Source: Chloroflexota bacterium (GTDB lineage Bacteria; Chloroflexota; Anaerolineae; Aggregatilineales; Ch27). From it: a stretch of 64,000 bases of DNA. The position numbers and the translations under genes are program-made. The stretch is from positions 1 through 64,000 of the forward strand of contig JAIOAT010000013.1 in the NCBI GenBank assembly GCA_019873685.1. Direction: 5' to 3'. Below the pieces are notes generated by a model, which was not told where the DNA came from, did not search any database, and saw only the letters and a program-made list of their open reading frames with translations. Positions within the stretch are counted from its first letter, which is position 1, and the number at the start of each line of letters is the position of its first letter. Positions 55,501-64,000 of this stretch are shown one piece after another.

Positions 55501-55589
55501 TTGGGCGATTCGTGGCGAGGGGCTTCCGCGTTATCCTGCGCCTGTGGCTCAAGTTCCGGTTGAGAATCGTCGTTAGTCACGAATGTCAT
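52578..55589 (-). CDS. large multidomain glycoside-hydrolase-like membrane protein
   Basis: This protein of about 1003 residues has a Pro-rich cytoplasmic N terminus, a membrane helix (about 75-97) and a beta-rich domain (105-250). Next is a GH18/YaaH-like region (about 295-580) whose acid motif reads GIAIDYRGID without the catalytic Glu. A Thr/Pro linker (655-672) leads to a GH-A-type domain with Glu792 in IEVWNEMN and Glu918 in YTELGY. The C terminus has RPGGGCPACDAL. The last 310 residues closely match the 55953 gene. ATG 55589 has AAGGA upstream; ATG 55604 is possible. Confidence 0.78.
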   Translation of the reverse strand: MTFVTNDDSQPELEPQAQDNAEAPRHESPKTPPSLPAVKPERDSSRAVTPPRGMPPVPPPQGRRPAQQRGGCLLPALVLGFIVIVLVVIGLLLPPFSLLDRLTGPQYVALNAETPGVSHPDGLTLTIDPAQPGEGFGVALSAVEASAFASGTSDAAWVADARRSLPPALTLLSPVYTITYEGEAPGRIALRVTIPPGAEPLDTLDLYSYDETTGQWAFIPSQLAEGSAAIVTDLPYIPQHVAVFQTAAPAPIVAVPLDVTEALTPEVAQVASMVLPAGLQPTLQGTLQGSLAANFQTGAGYGVFLAVRNYSDPNALDTGTVETILSSENLLAAHIQELANCAQACYQGTAVTGIAIDYRGIDPAYRDQFSLFIRGLGRALHANGRSLLVVVPAAQEGAVGEPWNTGAYDWREIGRYADYVQVTLGDNPVDFVSGGLVERMLRWGVGEISRYKLQISLSARSFRQIGGETPVFVPITFAEAVAGLGDVEIVTTSERHYFLPGTTIEATLNGTPATTGFDQAAQTPYIEYEGGNRIWLTTRGALLHRMNVIRPFNIGGVAIRDLLNGETHPDILQALTDFALNAAPPAGSDLDLALRWTVVASSGAVVEEATTGVGERFQWQAVDQDGNYAINVAVVGGGEESGRGGQQVAVAFPTNTPAPTATPTPTPTPTPRPVAAAPSGGGAAPVVPAGRISGGFEIGGHVADFNSAVPYMQAAGMRWVKVQVRYNYGADPGGQAGIINAAHANGFKILIGSVGYPNELASISEGDYFAAFARFNAGLAALGADAIEVWNEMNIDREWPTGRIDPGMYVRMLQASYNAIKGANGSTMVITGALAPTGAEGAFGTDRVWNDDRYYAGMAAAGAANFADCIGAHYNEGIVPPDQVGGDPRGGYPTYFLTTMTDRAWAPFGGSRPVCYTELGYLSPEGYGPPPAGFEWGGNTTVAQQAAWLARAAVLLSSSGKVRLMIIWNVNFTNYAGDPMAGYAIVRPGGGCPACDALRSVAG

Positions 55590-55725
55590 AGCTTCATCCT
55601 TCATCTGGAGGGCCGCCCGGCAGGGGCGCTGCTCTCCATCATCGTCAATTCCGCTGGCACGATGCTGAGGGTAGGCGGCGGACTAGGGCAGGCCGCCCAC
55701 CCTGGTGAATGTGATCAGCGGGCGA

Positions 55726-55753
55726 TATATACCATATCCCGGCGAATTGTCCA
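55726..55753 (-). promoter_or_regulatory. candidate promoter for the 52578-55589 gene
   Basis: On the minus strand TGGACA (55753-55748) and TATATA (55731-55726) are 16 bases apart. It sits after the upstream gene's hairpin and about 140 bases before the start codon. Confidence 0.45.
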
Positions 55754-55840
55754 TAGCGTGCTGCGGTCTGTGGTTTCCATTGTGTGCGATGGCGGCAAGG
55801 GAACCCGTAGAGCTGCCGGGCAGAAGGTCAAAGAGAGGGC

Positions 55841-55880
55841 CAGACAAGGGGCTTAAGCCCCTTGTCGCTGTCCCTTGTCT
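55841..55880 (-). terminator. 24-bp perfect palindrome and overlapping hairpin
   Basis: Bases 55843-55866 form an exact palindrome with half-site GACAAGGGGCTT. A further CCCTTGTCTTG near 55872-55882 can compete for the same left arm, giving two alternative hairpins. It lies after the minus-strand stop at 55953, where a terminator is expected. The arm matches the hairpin at 27733. Confidence 0.55.
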
Positions 55881-55952
55881 TGCTCGCTTCAGCCGGAAGA
55901 CCGGGGTGTCTACCAAACTTGCGGGTCCTTTGTTTGCGCGGCTGCCCGCCGC

Positions 55953-57638
55953 TTACCAGATTCCGGCCAGGGCGCGGCAGGCCGGGCAATCCCCGCCGGG
56001 ACGCACGATCGCATAGCCGCCCTGCGGGTCCTCACCCCAGCGTCCGGTGAAGTCCACATTCCAGACGATGAACAGGCGAACCCGGCCGCTGCTGCGCGCC
56101 ATGCGGGCGGCCTCGGCCAGCCACTGGGCCTGCTGGGCGACGGTTACATTGGCAGCCCAGGAAAAGCCGCCGGGCACCGGGCCGTAGCCTTCCCCGGAGA
56201 GGTAGCCAATCTCGGTGAAGCACAGCGGTCGCTGCCCGCCAAAGGCGTTCCAGTAGAGGTCAACCATGCTGCGGTAGTACCAGCTATAGTGCCCACCGCC
56301 TGGATGACCGCTGGTCTGGCTTGGCGCGGTGGCGCCAGCGTTGTAATGGATGCCCACGCAGTCCATGTAGCGTGCCGCGCCGGCGGCGGCCATGCCGCGG
56401 ATGTACCGATCGTCATTCCAGACCCGGTCGCTGCCAAACCAGCCCTCTGCGCCGGTGGGGGCTGGCGCGCCGCTGATGACCAGCGTGGAGCCGTTGTTGG
56501 ACTTGATGGCGTTGTAGGCAGCAGCCAGCATCTGCGTGTACCAGTTCGGGTCAATGCGGCCGGTCGGCCATTCCCGGTCGATGTTTTGCTCGTTCCAGAC
56601 CTCGATGGCGTCTGCGCCCAGGCGGGCCAGGCCGCCCAGGTATCCGGCGAAGTTGTTGAGATAGTTCGGATCGCTGGCCAGGTCGCTGGCATGGCCTTTG
56701 ACGCTGAGCAGGATGCGGAAGCCACGGTTATGGGCGTCAGCAATCAACCCGGCCTGGCCGCCCGGATCAGCGCCGTTGTTGTAGGTCACCTGGCGCTTGA
56801 CCCAGGTCATCCCGGCGGCCTGCATCCAGCCCTGCTGGCTGAAGTCGGCCACCTGGCCGCCCAGCATAAAGCCGCCGGAAGGCGCCGGGTTGGCCACCGG
56901 GGGCGGCGGCGCGGCAGCAGGAGCGCCGGAGGCGGCGGGCTGCGCCTGCGCTGCCGGGACCGCCGCCTGCGCGGCTACGGCGCTGACGCCGCTGGGCGCA
57001 GAGGAGTCCAGCACGGGCAGGCTCCCCAGTGTGGCAGCGGTGACATCAGTATAGCGGGCTACCACCCAGCCGGTGATCCCGGTGCTGGTGGTGCCATAAG
57101 CCCACAGGCCGCTGGCGTCGCGGCCCTTGAGGCCGATCTGCACGCCCAGCGCCAGCGTCCCCAGGCGGCGATGCTGGGTGCCGGGGCCGCTGCGGATGTT
57201 CACCCGCGTGACAACGGTGGCTGTTGCGCCATAGCTACCCGGATCGAAAGCAGCATTCAGCGATGCACTCCCGGGAGCGCTGGCCGGCGCGGAGACGGAG
57301 ACGGTTTCCCCGCTGATGGGCAGGCTGTTGATGTTCAGGTCCAGGCGCAGGGCCAGCCAGCTGGCCTTGACCCAGCCGGTGACATTCGCTGAGGTGGCGG
57401 CCAGCAGCCAGGTGCCGTCTTCGGTGCGGCCTCGCAGGGTCAGCAGTGTGCCGTTGGTCAGCCGCTGGACGATCGGGGCGCTTTCGTCAGGCGCGGCCCG
57501 CATGTTCAGGTAGGTCGTGACCACCTGTGCATCGGCGACAGGCCCCTGCGCCTCAACCGGCGGCAGGGTCGTGACCAGCAGGGTCACTACCAGCACCAGC
57601 GCACTCAGGCGCGGCAGGAGGGATTGCAGATTCTTCAT
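55953..57638 (-). CDS. secreted SH3b glycoside-hydrolase-like protein (clan GH-A type)
   Basis: This 561-residue protein has a signal peptide (about 1-30, ending VEAQ), two bacterial SH3-like domains (37-97 and 141-198, each with LNMRAAP/VNIRSGPG) and an Ala/Pro linker (212-255). The TIM-barrel-like domain has Glu350 in IEVWNEQN and Glu476 in CFTEIGY. It ends RPGGDCPACRALAGIW. SH3b domains often bind peptidoglycan, so it may act at the cell wall. ATG 57638 is chosen because the signal peptide begins there. DNA identity with the 52578 gene over the last third is high. Confidence 0.82.
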   Translation of the reverse strand: MKNLQSLLPRLSALVLVVTLLVTTLPPVEAQGPVADAQVVTTYLNMRAAPDESAPIVQRLTNGTLLTLRGRTEDGTWLLAATSANVTGWVKASWLALRLDLNINSLPISGETVSVSAPASAPGSASLNAAFDPGSYGATATVVTRVNIRSGPGTQHRRLGTLALGVQIGLKGRDASGLWAYGTTSTGITGWVVARYTDVTAATLGSLPVLDSSAPSGVSAVAAQAAVPAAQAQPAASGAPAAAPPPPVANPAPSGGFMLGGQVADFSQQGWMQAAGMTWVKRQVTYNNGADPGGQAGLIADAHNRGFRILLSVKGHASDLASDPNYLNNFAGYLGGLARLGADAIEVWNEQNIDREWPTGRIDPNWYTQMLAAAYNAIKSNNGSTLVISGAPAPTGAEGWFGSDRVWNDDRYIRGMAAAGAARYMDCVGIHYNAGATAPSQTSGHPGGGHYSWYYRSMVDLYWNAFGGQRPLCFTEIGYLSGEGYGPVPGGFSWAANVTVAQQAQWLAEAARMARSSGRVRLFIVWNVDFTGRWGEDPQGGYAIVRPGGDCPACRALAGIW

Positions 57639-57771
57639 ACTTCTCTGCTCCAGTCGTGGCTTCGGGATTGCGGACGGGAGGTGATGATCATGGCTGACAA
57701 AGCAATAATGACCCGTTTTAGGAACACGGATGCGCTCAGCAGGGCAGGCTGTACCCCCTGAGGCTGGCTGT

Positions 57772-57799
57772 AGTTTAGCATCTACAGAAGGGATTGCAA
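57772..57799 (-). promoter_or_regulatory. candidate promoter for the SH3b glycosidase-like gene
   Basis: On the minus strand TTGCAA (57799-57794) and TAAACT (57777-57772) are 16 bases apart, with TGC just before the -10. It lies about 130 bases upstream of ATG 57638 in the divergent gap with the methyltransferase gene. Confidence 0.5.
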
Positions 57800-57922
57800 C
57801 CACCCCTGCCTGACGCTCAACCGCCGTTGACCTGATAGGCAGATGACGGCGGGCCTTCACAGCAGGCGGGCAGCGTGCTATGCTGACGGGGCACGATGAG
57901 CCGGGTTGGAGGAGTGTGGCGC

Positions 57923-58708
57923 GTGAGCGCAAACGAATCACGGGACTTTTACGAACTGGTGGCGCGGTACTACGACGCGGAAAACGCGCACTGGACTGAT
58001 GATCTGCCGTTCTATGCGGAGATGGCCGCCCAGACCGGCGGGCCGATCCTGGATATCGGCAGCGGGACCGGGCGGGTGCTCTTCTACCTGGCCCGGCACG
58101 GCTACCGGGTATGGGGGTTTGAAACGTCGCCGCAGATGCTGGCCCGCGCCCGTCGCCATCTGGAAGAACTGCCAGCGTTGCAGAAGCGCGTGACCATGCT
58201 GGAGGGTGATGTGTTGGGCATCCAGCTGGAGGAGCGCTTTGCCCTGATCACGATCTCCTACCATACCTTCATGCATCTGCGCACTCAGGAGGAGCAGATC
58301 GCGGCGCTGGAGCGTTGCCGTGAATGGCTCAAACCAGGCGGCCAGGTGGTCATCGATCTGCCGGATGTGGGCAGCCTCTTCGCTACGCCGGATGATGGAT
58401 CGGTTGTCTTGGAACGCACGTTTGTTGAGCCAGAGAGTGGACGGCTGGTCATGCAGCAGTCGGTCAGCGAGCTGGATCGCGCCGCCCAGTTGATGCACAT
58501 CACCTGGATCTATGATGAACTGGATGCCGATGGCGTGGTGCGGCGGCTGGTTGCACCCCTGACATTGCATTACTATTTCCCGGCGGAGATGCATCTGTTG
58601 CTACGTCTGGCCGGACTGCGCGAAGTCGCCTTCTATGGCGATTATGACTTCGGGCCGTTTGCGGATGGCTGCCCGCGTATGATTGTGGTAGCGGAGAAAG
58701 GCGCCTGA
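57923..58708 (+). CDS. class I SAM-dependent methyltransferase
   Basis: This 261-residue methyltransferase has motif I ILDIGSGTGRVLFYLA (about 40-55), an acidic end of strand 2 (GFETS), the EGDV motif and the post-strand-4 helix. The late LVAPLTLHYYFPAEMHLLLRLAGL is typical of small-molecule methyltransferases. The substrate cannot be predicted. GTG 57923 is chosen because GGAGGAG ends 8 bases upstream; ATG 57896 precedes that site. The next gene starts 3 bases after its stop. Confidence 0.88.
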   Translation: MSANESRDFYELVARYYDAENAHWTDDLPFYAEMAAQTGGPILDIGSGTGRVLFYLARHGYRVWGFETSPQMLARARRHLEELPALQKRVTMLEGDVLGIQLEERFALITISYHTFMHLRTQEEQIAALERCREWLKPGGQVVIDLPDVGSLFATPDDGSVVLERTFVEPESGRLVMQQSVSELDRAAQLMHITWIYDELDADGVVRRLVAPLTLHYYFPAEMHLLLRLAGLREVAFYGDYDFGPFADGCPRMIVVAEKGA

Positions 58709-58711
58709 GCG

Positions 58712-59578
58712 ATGAGCAAGCGTCTGTGGCTGGGGCTGGCAGTCGTGGCGATTCTGCTGGCGGGTTGTGAGGAGGTCGGGCCGACTCCGTTGCCCACCCG
58801 CACGCGGATGCCGGAGATCGCCCCCAGCCCGACGGTCAACCCCGTGCTGCCCAGCATCGATCCCTTCAGCCAGCCAGGGCAGAACATCCCGGAGGCCGCC
58901 GCCGCGCCCAGCGGCATGGACATCGAGAGCGTGATCCCGCTGCCGGGCGAGTCCAGTTACGAGGTAGTCGCCAGCCAGGATCGGCTGCGATTGCAGGCCA
59001 TGCTCTACCCTGCCGATGTGCAGCCAGCCCCGGCAGTGCTCCTGTTGCCGATGCTCAATGGCCGCAAAGAAGATTGGCGGCCTCTGGTGCCGGTATTGCA
59101 GCAGGCTGGCTATACCGTGCTGACAGTGGACCTGCGCGGGCAGGGGGCGACCGGCGGCACGCCCAACTGGACGCAGGCCCGCCAGGACGTGCTGGATATG
59201 CTGGCTGACCTGCAGGCGATGGATGGCGTCGACGGGGAACGCATCGCCGTGATCGGGGCGGGGATCGGGGCTAACCTGGCCCTGACGGGCTGCGCGGTCA
59301 GTACCTTCTGTGACGCGGTGGCGGCGCTCAGCCCTGGCCTGGACGATCAGGGAGTGCTGACAGAGGGCGCGGTGACCCAGCTCGGTGACCGTCCGCTGCT
59401 GTTGATCGCGGCGATTGATGACACGGTGGCCGCTGCGGCGGCGCAGCGGCTGGACGGGCTGGCGAGCGGTCCGCATGAGTTGTTGCTGCTTGAAGGCAGC
59501 GCGCGGGGGACGGCCCTGCTGCAGGCGCGGCCTGACCTGCCGGGCACGCTGCTGGCCTGGTTGAACGCCAATTTGTAG
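58712..59578 (+). CDS. lipoprotein with alpha/beta-hydrolase fold lacking the nucleophile Ser
   Basis: This 288-residue protein has a lipoprotein signal ending LAGC (Cys19), a Thr/Pro linker (24-60) and a hydrolase-fold domain resembling dienelactone hydrolases (VLLLPMLNGRKEDW, VLTVDLRGQGAT). The elbow that should be GxSxG reads GAGIG, with Ala in place of the serine. An acid candidate lies at IDDTVA, but I see no clear final histidine. It is probably a non-catalytic binding protein. It overlaps no gene and is coupled to the methyltransferase. Confidence 0.72.
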   Translation: MSKRLWLGLAVVAILLAGCEEVGPTPLPTRTRMPEIAPSPTVNPVLPSIDPFSQPGQNIPEAAAAPSGMDIESVIPLPGESSYEVVASQDRLRLQAMLYPADVQPAPAVLLLPMLNGRKEDWRPLVPVLQQAGYTVLTVDLRGQGATGGTPNWTQARQDVLDMLADLQAMDGVDGERIAVIGAGIGANLALTGCAVSTFCDAVAALSPGLDDQGVLTEGAVTQLGDRPLLLIAAIDDTVAAAAAQRLDGLASGPHELLLLEGSARGTALLQARPDLPGTLLAWLNANL

Positions 59579-59613
59579 CGGTAAGGCCGGCGGGAAAGGG
59601 CTGGAATTTTGCC

Positions 59614-59641
59614 TTGACACCGGCTCCCGGCAGCGTATAAT
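59614..59641 (+). promoter_or_regulatory. sigma70 promoter of the tRNA-Lys gene
   Basis: TTGACA (59614-59619) and TATAAT (59636-59641) are both perfect consensus, with a 16-base spacer. The expected start near 59648 is 8 bases before the mature tRNA. Confidence 0.88.
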
Positions 59642-59655
59642 GTCGGTTACAAGCT

Positions 59656-59728
59656 GGCCCCGTAGCTCAATTGGCAGAGCAGTTGACTCTTAATCAATTG
59701 GTTGGAGGTTCGAGTCCTCCCGGGGTCA
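59656..59728 (+). tRNA. tRNA-Lys (anticodon CUU)
   Basis: A 73-base cloverleaf fits fully: acceptor stem GGCCCCG with CGGGGTC, D arm GCTC/GAGC, anticodon arm GTTGA/TCAAT with loop CTCTTAA giving anticodon CTT, T arm GGAGG/CCTCC with TTCGAGT, and discriminator A. The CCA end is not encoded. It has its own promoter and terminator. Confidence 0.96.
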
Positions 59729-59737
59729 CAGTGACTG

Positions 59738-59768
59738 AAAGCGCCCACCACGAACGGGCGCTTTTTTT
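59738..59768 (+). terminator. rho-independent terminator after tRNA-Lys
   Basis: AAAGCGCCC (59738-59746) pairs with GGGCGCTTT (59756-59764) over a 9-base loop and runs into a seven-T tract. Confidence 0.9.
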
Positions 59769-59786
59769 GTTCGGGGTTGACCGGGT

Positions 59787-59816
59787 TTGCGCAGGTAGAC
59801 CGGTTATTAGCATAAT
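59787..59816 (+). promoter_or_regulatory. candidate promoter for the helicase fusion gene
   Basis: TTGCGC (59787-59792) and CATAAT (59811-59816) are 18 bases apart, between the tRNA terminator and ATG 59868. GGAGG lies just upstream of the start codon. Confidence 0.45.
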
Positions 59817-59867
59817 TGGAGGCTCATTCCGGCAATTCGCGGTGGTTCAACAGGAGGAAGGCGCAGC

Positions 59868-62000
59868 ATGTACAAACTCGCCTTGAAACCAACTTTCCTC
59901 GATCATTTTTCCGCTTTACACCGGGTAGAACAGAAGCAGTGTTGCAGGGCGATCGAGGTGCTGAGAGAGACTCCTGACAACACACGAAGCAAGAACATCG
60001 AGCGACTGCACAACTGGGAGCGACTGTGGACGATCCGGGTCAGCGACGATGTGCGCCTGCTCTATGCCATCCACCCCGGCTACGTGGTGCAACTCCTTGA
60101 TGTTGGCAACCATGACTATATCTACAACCATGCTGCGCCGAAGATCGATCAGTATGACAACATCGGGGCAGAGACCTTTGACTTCAGGGCGTTGGAGGAT
60201 GTAATGGACCCCACCAGCCCGACGACAGCGGCGCAGGTGCCAAACTACCCTGTTCCAAAACGTCGGGCTTCACCCACCACGCCTGGCAGCGCCAAAATCC
60301 CGATGGCAATCACCCCCAATGTACTGGAACGTTTCAATGTCCCGGAGCAGTATCACCGGGCGCTCCTTGACGCCGTAACCGAGGATGACTTGCTGGAGGC
60401 TGTGCAGGGCAATGACGTGCTATTTGAGACCCTATTGGACTGGCTCTACAACCAGCCTACGCTGGCCGACATTGCCCAGCAGCCCAATTACATCCTCAGT
60501 ACTCCGGAAGACCTGGAGCGCTTTGCGGAACGCAACTTGCTGGAATTTCTGCTGTGGCTTGATCCCGAGCAGCAATCGCTGGTTGACTTTGCGCTGCAGG
60601 GGCCGACGCTGATCAAAGGCGGCCCTGGCTCTGGCAAGAGCACCGTGGCCCTGTACCGGGTGCGCGAACTGTGCAGCCAGCTTCCTGGTCTGACTCCTAC
60701 TATCCTGTTCACGACCTACACCAAGGCGCTCATCAGGGCTTCCGAACAGCTGTTGACTCAGTTGATGGGCCGTCTGCCGGAAAACGTGACCGTTAGCACA
60801 CTGGACAGCATTGCCCGGCGCATTGTGTGCGAGGTGGAGGGCACCAATCGCCTGGAAATGACCAGCGCGGACGCCTGGCGTGACGCACTGGCTACAGCGC
60901 GGACAGTGCTGCGGACTACCGAGCCAGAATCGCTGGCTGCGCAATTGTTGAATCCGTATGCGACACTGTTCCCGGAATCGTACCTGATTGACGAAATGCA
61001 GTGGGTTATCGAAGGTCAGGGGCTGGAGTCGCTGGAAAGCTACCTGAATGTGCAGCGTACAGGGCGCAGCTATCCACTCAATGCTGAGCAGCGGCGGGCA
61101 ATCTGGCGGATTTACGAACTGGCCGCGCAGTACTTCGCTGCCAATGGTCTGCTGACCTGGGACGCCCTGCGTCGGCGCGCGCTGAAGTACGTCAGGGATG
61201 GGGACTATCCCTACCGCTATGACTATGTGCTGGTTGACGAGGCCCAGGATCTGACTCCGGTGCAGATCGAACTTTGCCTGCACCTGTGCAAGACTCCTGC
61301 CGGGCTGTTCCTGACCGCCGATCAATCGCAGTCAATTTATAACAAGGGTTTCTCCTGGCAGCGCGTGCACGATGATCTGCGTGTGAAGGGCCGTACCCGT
61401 CACCTCAAGCGCAACTATCGCACCGCGCTGGAGATTGCAGAGGCGGCGCATCAATTCCTGCACAGCACCAGCGGAGGCGATGCGGAGACCCTCAGTCAGC
61501 ACTACGTATTTCGGGGCAGCAAGCCCGTGGTCTTTCCGGCTCCAAATGAAGGGGAGCAGATCGCCTGGCTGTGCAGGAATCTTCATTCGGCGTCGCGGTC
61601 GCTCAACAGGGGGCTGGAAGCCGTGGCGGTACTTGTCCCCAGTAAAGATCTCGGCCAATCGCTGGTTCATGCCTTCAGGTCGTATCAGACTCCAGCCATG
61701 TTCATCGAGAGCGGCGACGAATTCAACTGGGAGGCGCCGATGATCAAGATCATGACCATGCATGCGGCCAAGGGGCTGGAGTTCCCGATCGTCGCTCTGC
61801 CTTACCTTGAAGCTGGCCGGTTGCCGCGTGACCTGGTTCCGCAGGATCGCGACTACCAGGAGAAGCTGGATGAGCAACGGCGGCTGTTCTATGTGGCCGC
61901 AACGCGGGCCATGCGTTACCTCTTTGTGACGTTCAACCGCAACAGACCATCGCCATTTATTGCTGATCTGTCGCGGGACCACTGGTATTTTGTCGAGTAG
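59868..62000 (+). CDS. RelE/ParE-like domain fused to UvrD/Rep-type SF1 helicase
   Basis: This 710-residue protein has an N-terminal domain (1-90) that reads like RelE/ParE toxins: ERLHNWERLWTIRVSDDVRL, LYAI, LLDVGNHDYIY. After a linker (90-240), a complete superfamily I helicase follows: Walker A GGPGSGKST (about 251-259), motif Ia TTYTKAL, II LVDEAQDL, III LTADQSQSIY, IV KRNYRTALEI, V TMHAAKGLEFP, VI YVAATRAM. ATP-driven DNA or RNA unwinding is expected. Whether the toxin-like fold cuts RNA is unknown. No antitoxin-like small gene is adjacent. Confidence 0.85.
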   Translation: MYKLALKPTFLDHFSALHRVEQKQCCRAIEVLRETPDNTRSKNIERLHNWERLWTIRVSDDVRLLYAIHPGYVVQLLDVGNHDYIYNHAAPKIDQYDNIGAETFDFRALEDVMDPTSPTTAAQVPNYPVPKRRASPTTPGSAKIPMAITPNVLERFNVPEQYHRALLDAVTEDDLLEAVQGNDVLFETLLDWLYNQPTLADIAQQPNYILSTPEDLERFAERNLLEFLLWLDPEQQSLVDFALQGPTLIKGGPGSGKSTVALYRVRELCSQLPGLTPTILFTTYTKALIRASEQLLTQLMGRLPENVTVSTLDSIARRIVCEVEGTNRLEMTSADAWRDALATARTVLRTTEPESLAAQLLNPYATLFPESYLIDEMQWVIEGQGLESLESYLNVQRTGRSYPLNAEQRRAIWRIYELAAQYFAANGLLTWDALRRRALKYVRDGDYPYRYDYVLVDEAQDLTPVQIELCLHLCKTPAGLFLTADQSQSIYNKGFSWQRVHDDLRVKGRTRHLKRNYRTALEIAEAAHQFLHSTSGGDAETLSQHYVFRGSKPVVFPAPNEGEQIAWLCRNLHSASRSLNRGLEAVAVLVPSKDLGQSLVHAFRSYQTPAMFIESGDEFNWEAPMIKIMTMHAAKGLEFPIVALPYLEAGRLPRDLVPQDRDYQEKLDEQRRLFYVAATRAMRYLFVTFNRNRPSPFIADLSRDHWYFVE

Positions 62001-62376
62001 CCCTTGTTCAGGCGGGGTGTGGGACGTTAGCACGTCCTTGCGCCGATCGCCGCCAGCAAGCAGACGTGGTATTTGTCGGCCCACATGTGCATCCGGCGCC
62101 CCCGGTTGGAACCCGGTCATATGAGTTTGAAGGGAAAGACCATACTCGACCTGCGCATCTGCAAATAAGCTGCTGTACTGACCCGTTGCAGCAATGCCAT
62201 CCAGCCCACCAGATGGCCCCGTCGCTTTTTTTGTGCGGTTGTCATGCCTGCCCGGACTCTGATGCACCTCTTATCTGCTTTCGACGCGCTTCTTATACTA
62301 CCTGCCTATAGTGGGAACGGTAAACACACCAACATGACAGAAACTCCCCCATCAGGGGGATTATTGGGAGTATCTT
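62001..62376. other. 376-base intergenic region upstream of clpB
   Basis: This gap holds a small hairpin (GGACGT/ACGTCC at 62023-62038), the candidate clpB promoter at 62271-62299 and a CCCCC/GGGGG hairpin at 62346-62358 just before the clpB ribosome site. The hairpin could affect translation. I see no gene and no CIRCE element. Confidence 0.5.
62271..62299 (+). promoter_or_regulatory. candidate clpB promoter
   Basis: TTATCT (62271-62276) and TATACT (62294-62299) are 17 bases apart. The -10 is good and the -35 poor, so a heat-shock or activator-dependent promoter is possible. The leader is about 70 bases. Confidence 0.45.

Positions 62377-64000
<1,624 letters not shown>

Larger units (their letters stand above)
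55590..55952. other. 363-base intergenic region
   Basis: This gap between two glycosidase-like genes holds the hairpin cluster at 55841-55880 and the candidate promoter at 55726-55753. Frames running through it lack ribosome sites. I see no gene. Confidence 0.5.

Noticed and set aside
55875-57392. 505-codon plus-strand open frame
   Set aside because: It is antisense to the SH3b glycosidase-like gene, with Ala/Gly/Val-rich shadow composition.
59656-62000. Prophage or integrative element at tRNA-Lys
   Set aside because: No integrase, no repeat of the tRNA 3' end downstream and no phage genes are visible before clpB, so I report only the fusion gene.

Overview
The window is a gene-dense, GC-rich bacterial chromosome segment. 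Secreted proteins with Thr/Pro linkers, GAF-rich histidine kinases, a DUF4388 protein beside a small GTPase, and the overall gene content suggest a member of the Chloroflexota, perhaps Anaerolineae-like. That placement is inference from gene style; there is no rRNA gene to confirm it. I see no CRISPR array, insertion sequence or phage genes.

Layout. (1) 262-4654, plus strand: a compact run of a DUF4388/PATAN protein, an MglA-like small GTPase, an alpha/beta hydrolase, a V4R-domain protein and a left-handed beta-helix protein, behind a near-consensus sigma70 promoter. (2) 4612-6264, minus strand: an AT-richer multi-membrane GT-C-like protein whose last codons run antisense into its neighbour. 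(3) 6381-19572: a homologue of cyanobacterial acyl-ACP reductase, then a signalling cluster made of a receiver/degenerate-GGDEF protein, a 3089-residue histidine kinase with about 14 GAF and 3 PAS domains, a second receiver protein, and a second alpha/beta hydrolase that is a paralogue of the one in region 1. (4) 19656-33654: mostly housekeeping and metabolic genes (thiamine pyrophosphokinase, DegV, DUF2085, epimerase, MurJ, XseA/XseB, a secreted HExxH protein, FabI, 3-methyladenine glycosylase, TauE/SafE, a D-2-hydroxyacid dehydrogenase). (5) 33759-40702: UbiB-type kinase, a membrane protein, ArsA/Get3-type ATPase with a C-terminal Hsp20-like domain, a LarA-like protein and a short Hsp70. (6) 41112-46143: L9, a zinc-ribbon protein, RodZ-like protein, RimO, a CxxCH haem-domain protein and an Rrf2 regulator with three cysteines. 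(7) 57638 down to 46235, minus strand: four paralogous extracytoplasmic glycoside-hydrolase-like proteins with different anchors and accessory domains, then a CopD-like membrane protein, a GT-C-like glycosyltransferase and RNase Z. (8) 57923-64000: a methyltransferase, a lipoprotein with a hydrolase fold but no nucleophile serine, tRNA-Lys(CUU), a RelE/ParE-like domain fused to a UvrD-type helicase, and the 5' part of clpB.

The most distinctive parts are the giant GAF kinase with its two response regulators, the tandem glycosidase-like array, the toxin-fold/helicase fusion beside the tRNA, and the acyl-ACP reductase homologue. Product names rest on motifs and fold signatures read directly from the translations; no database search was run.
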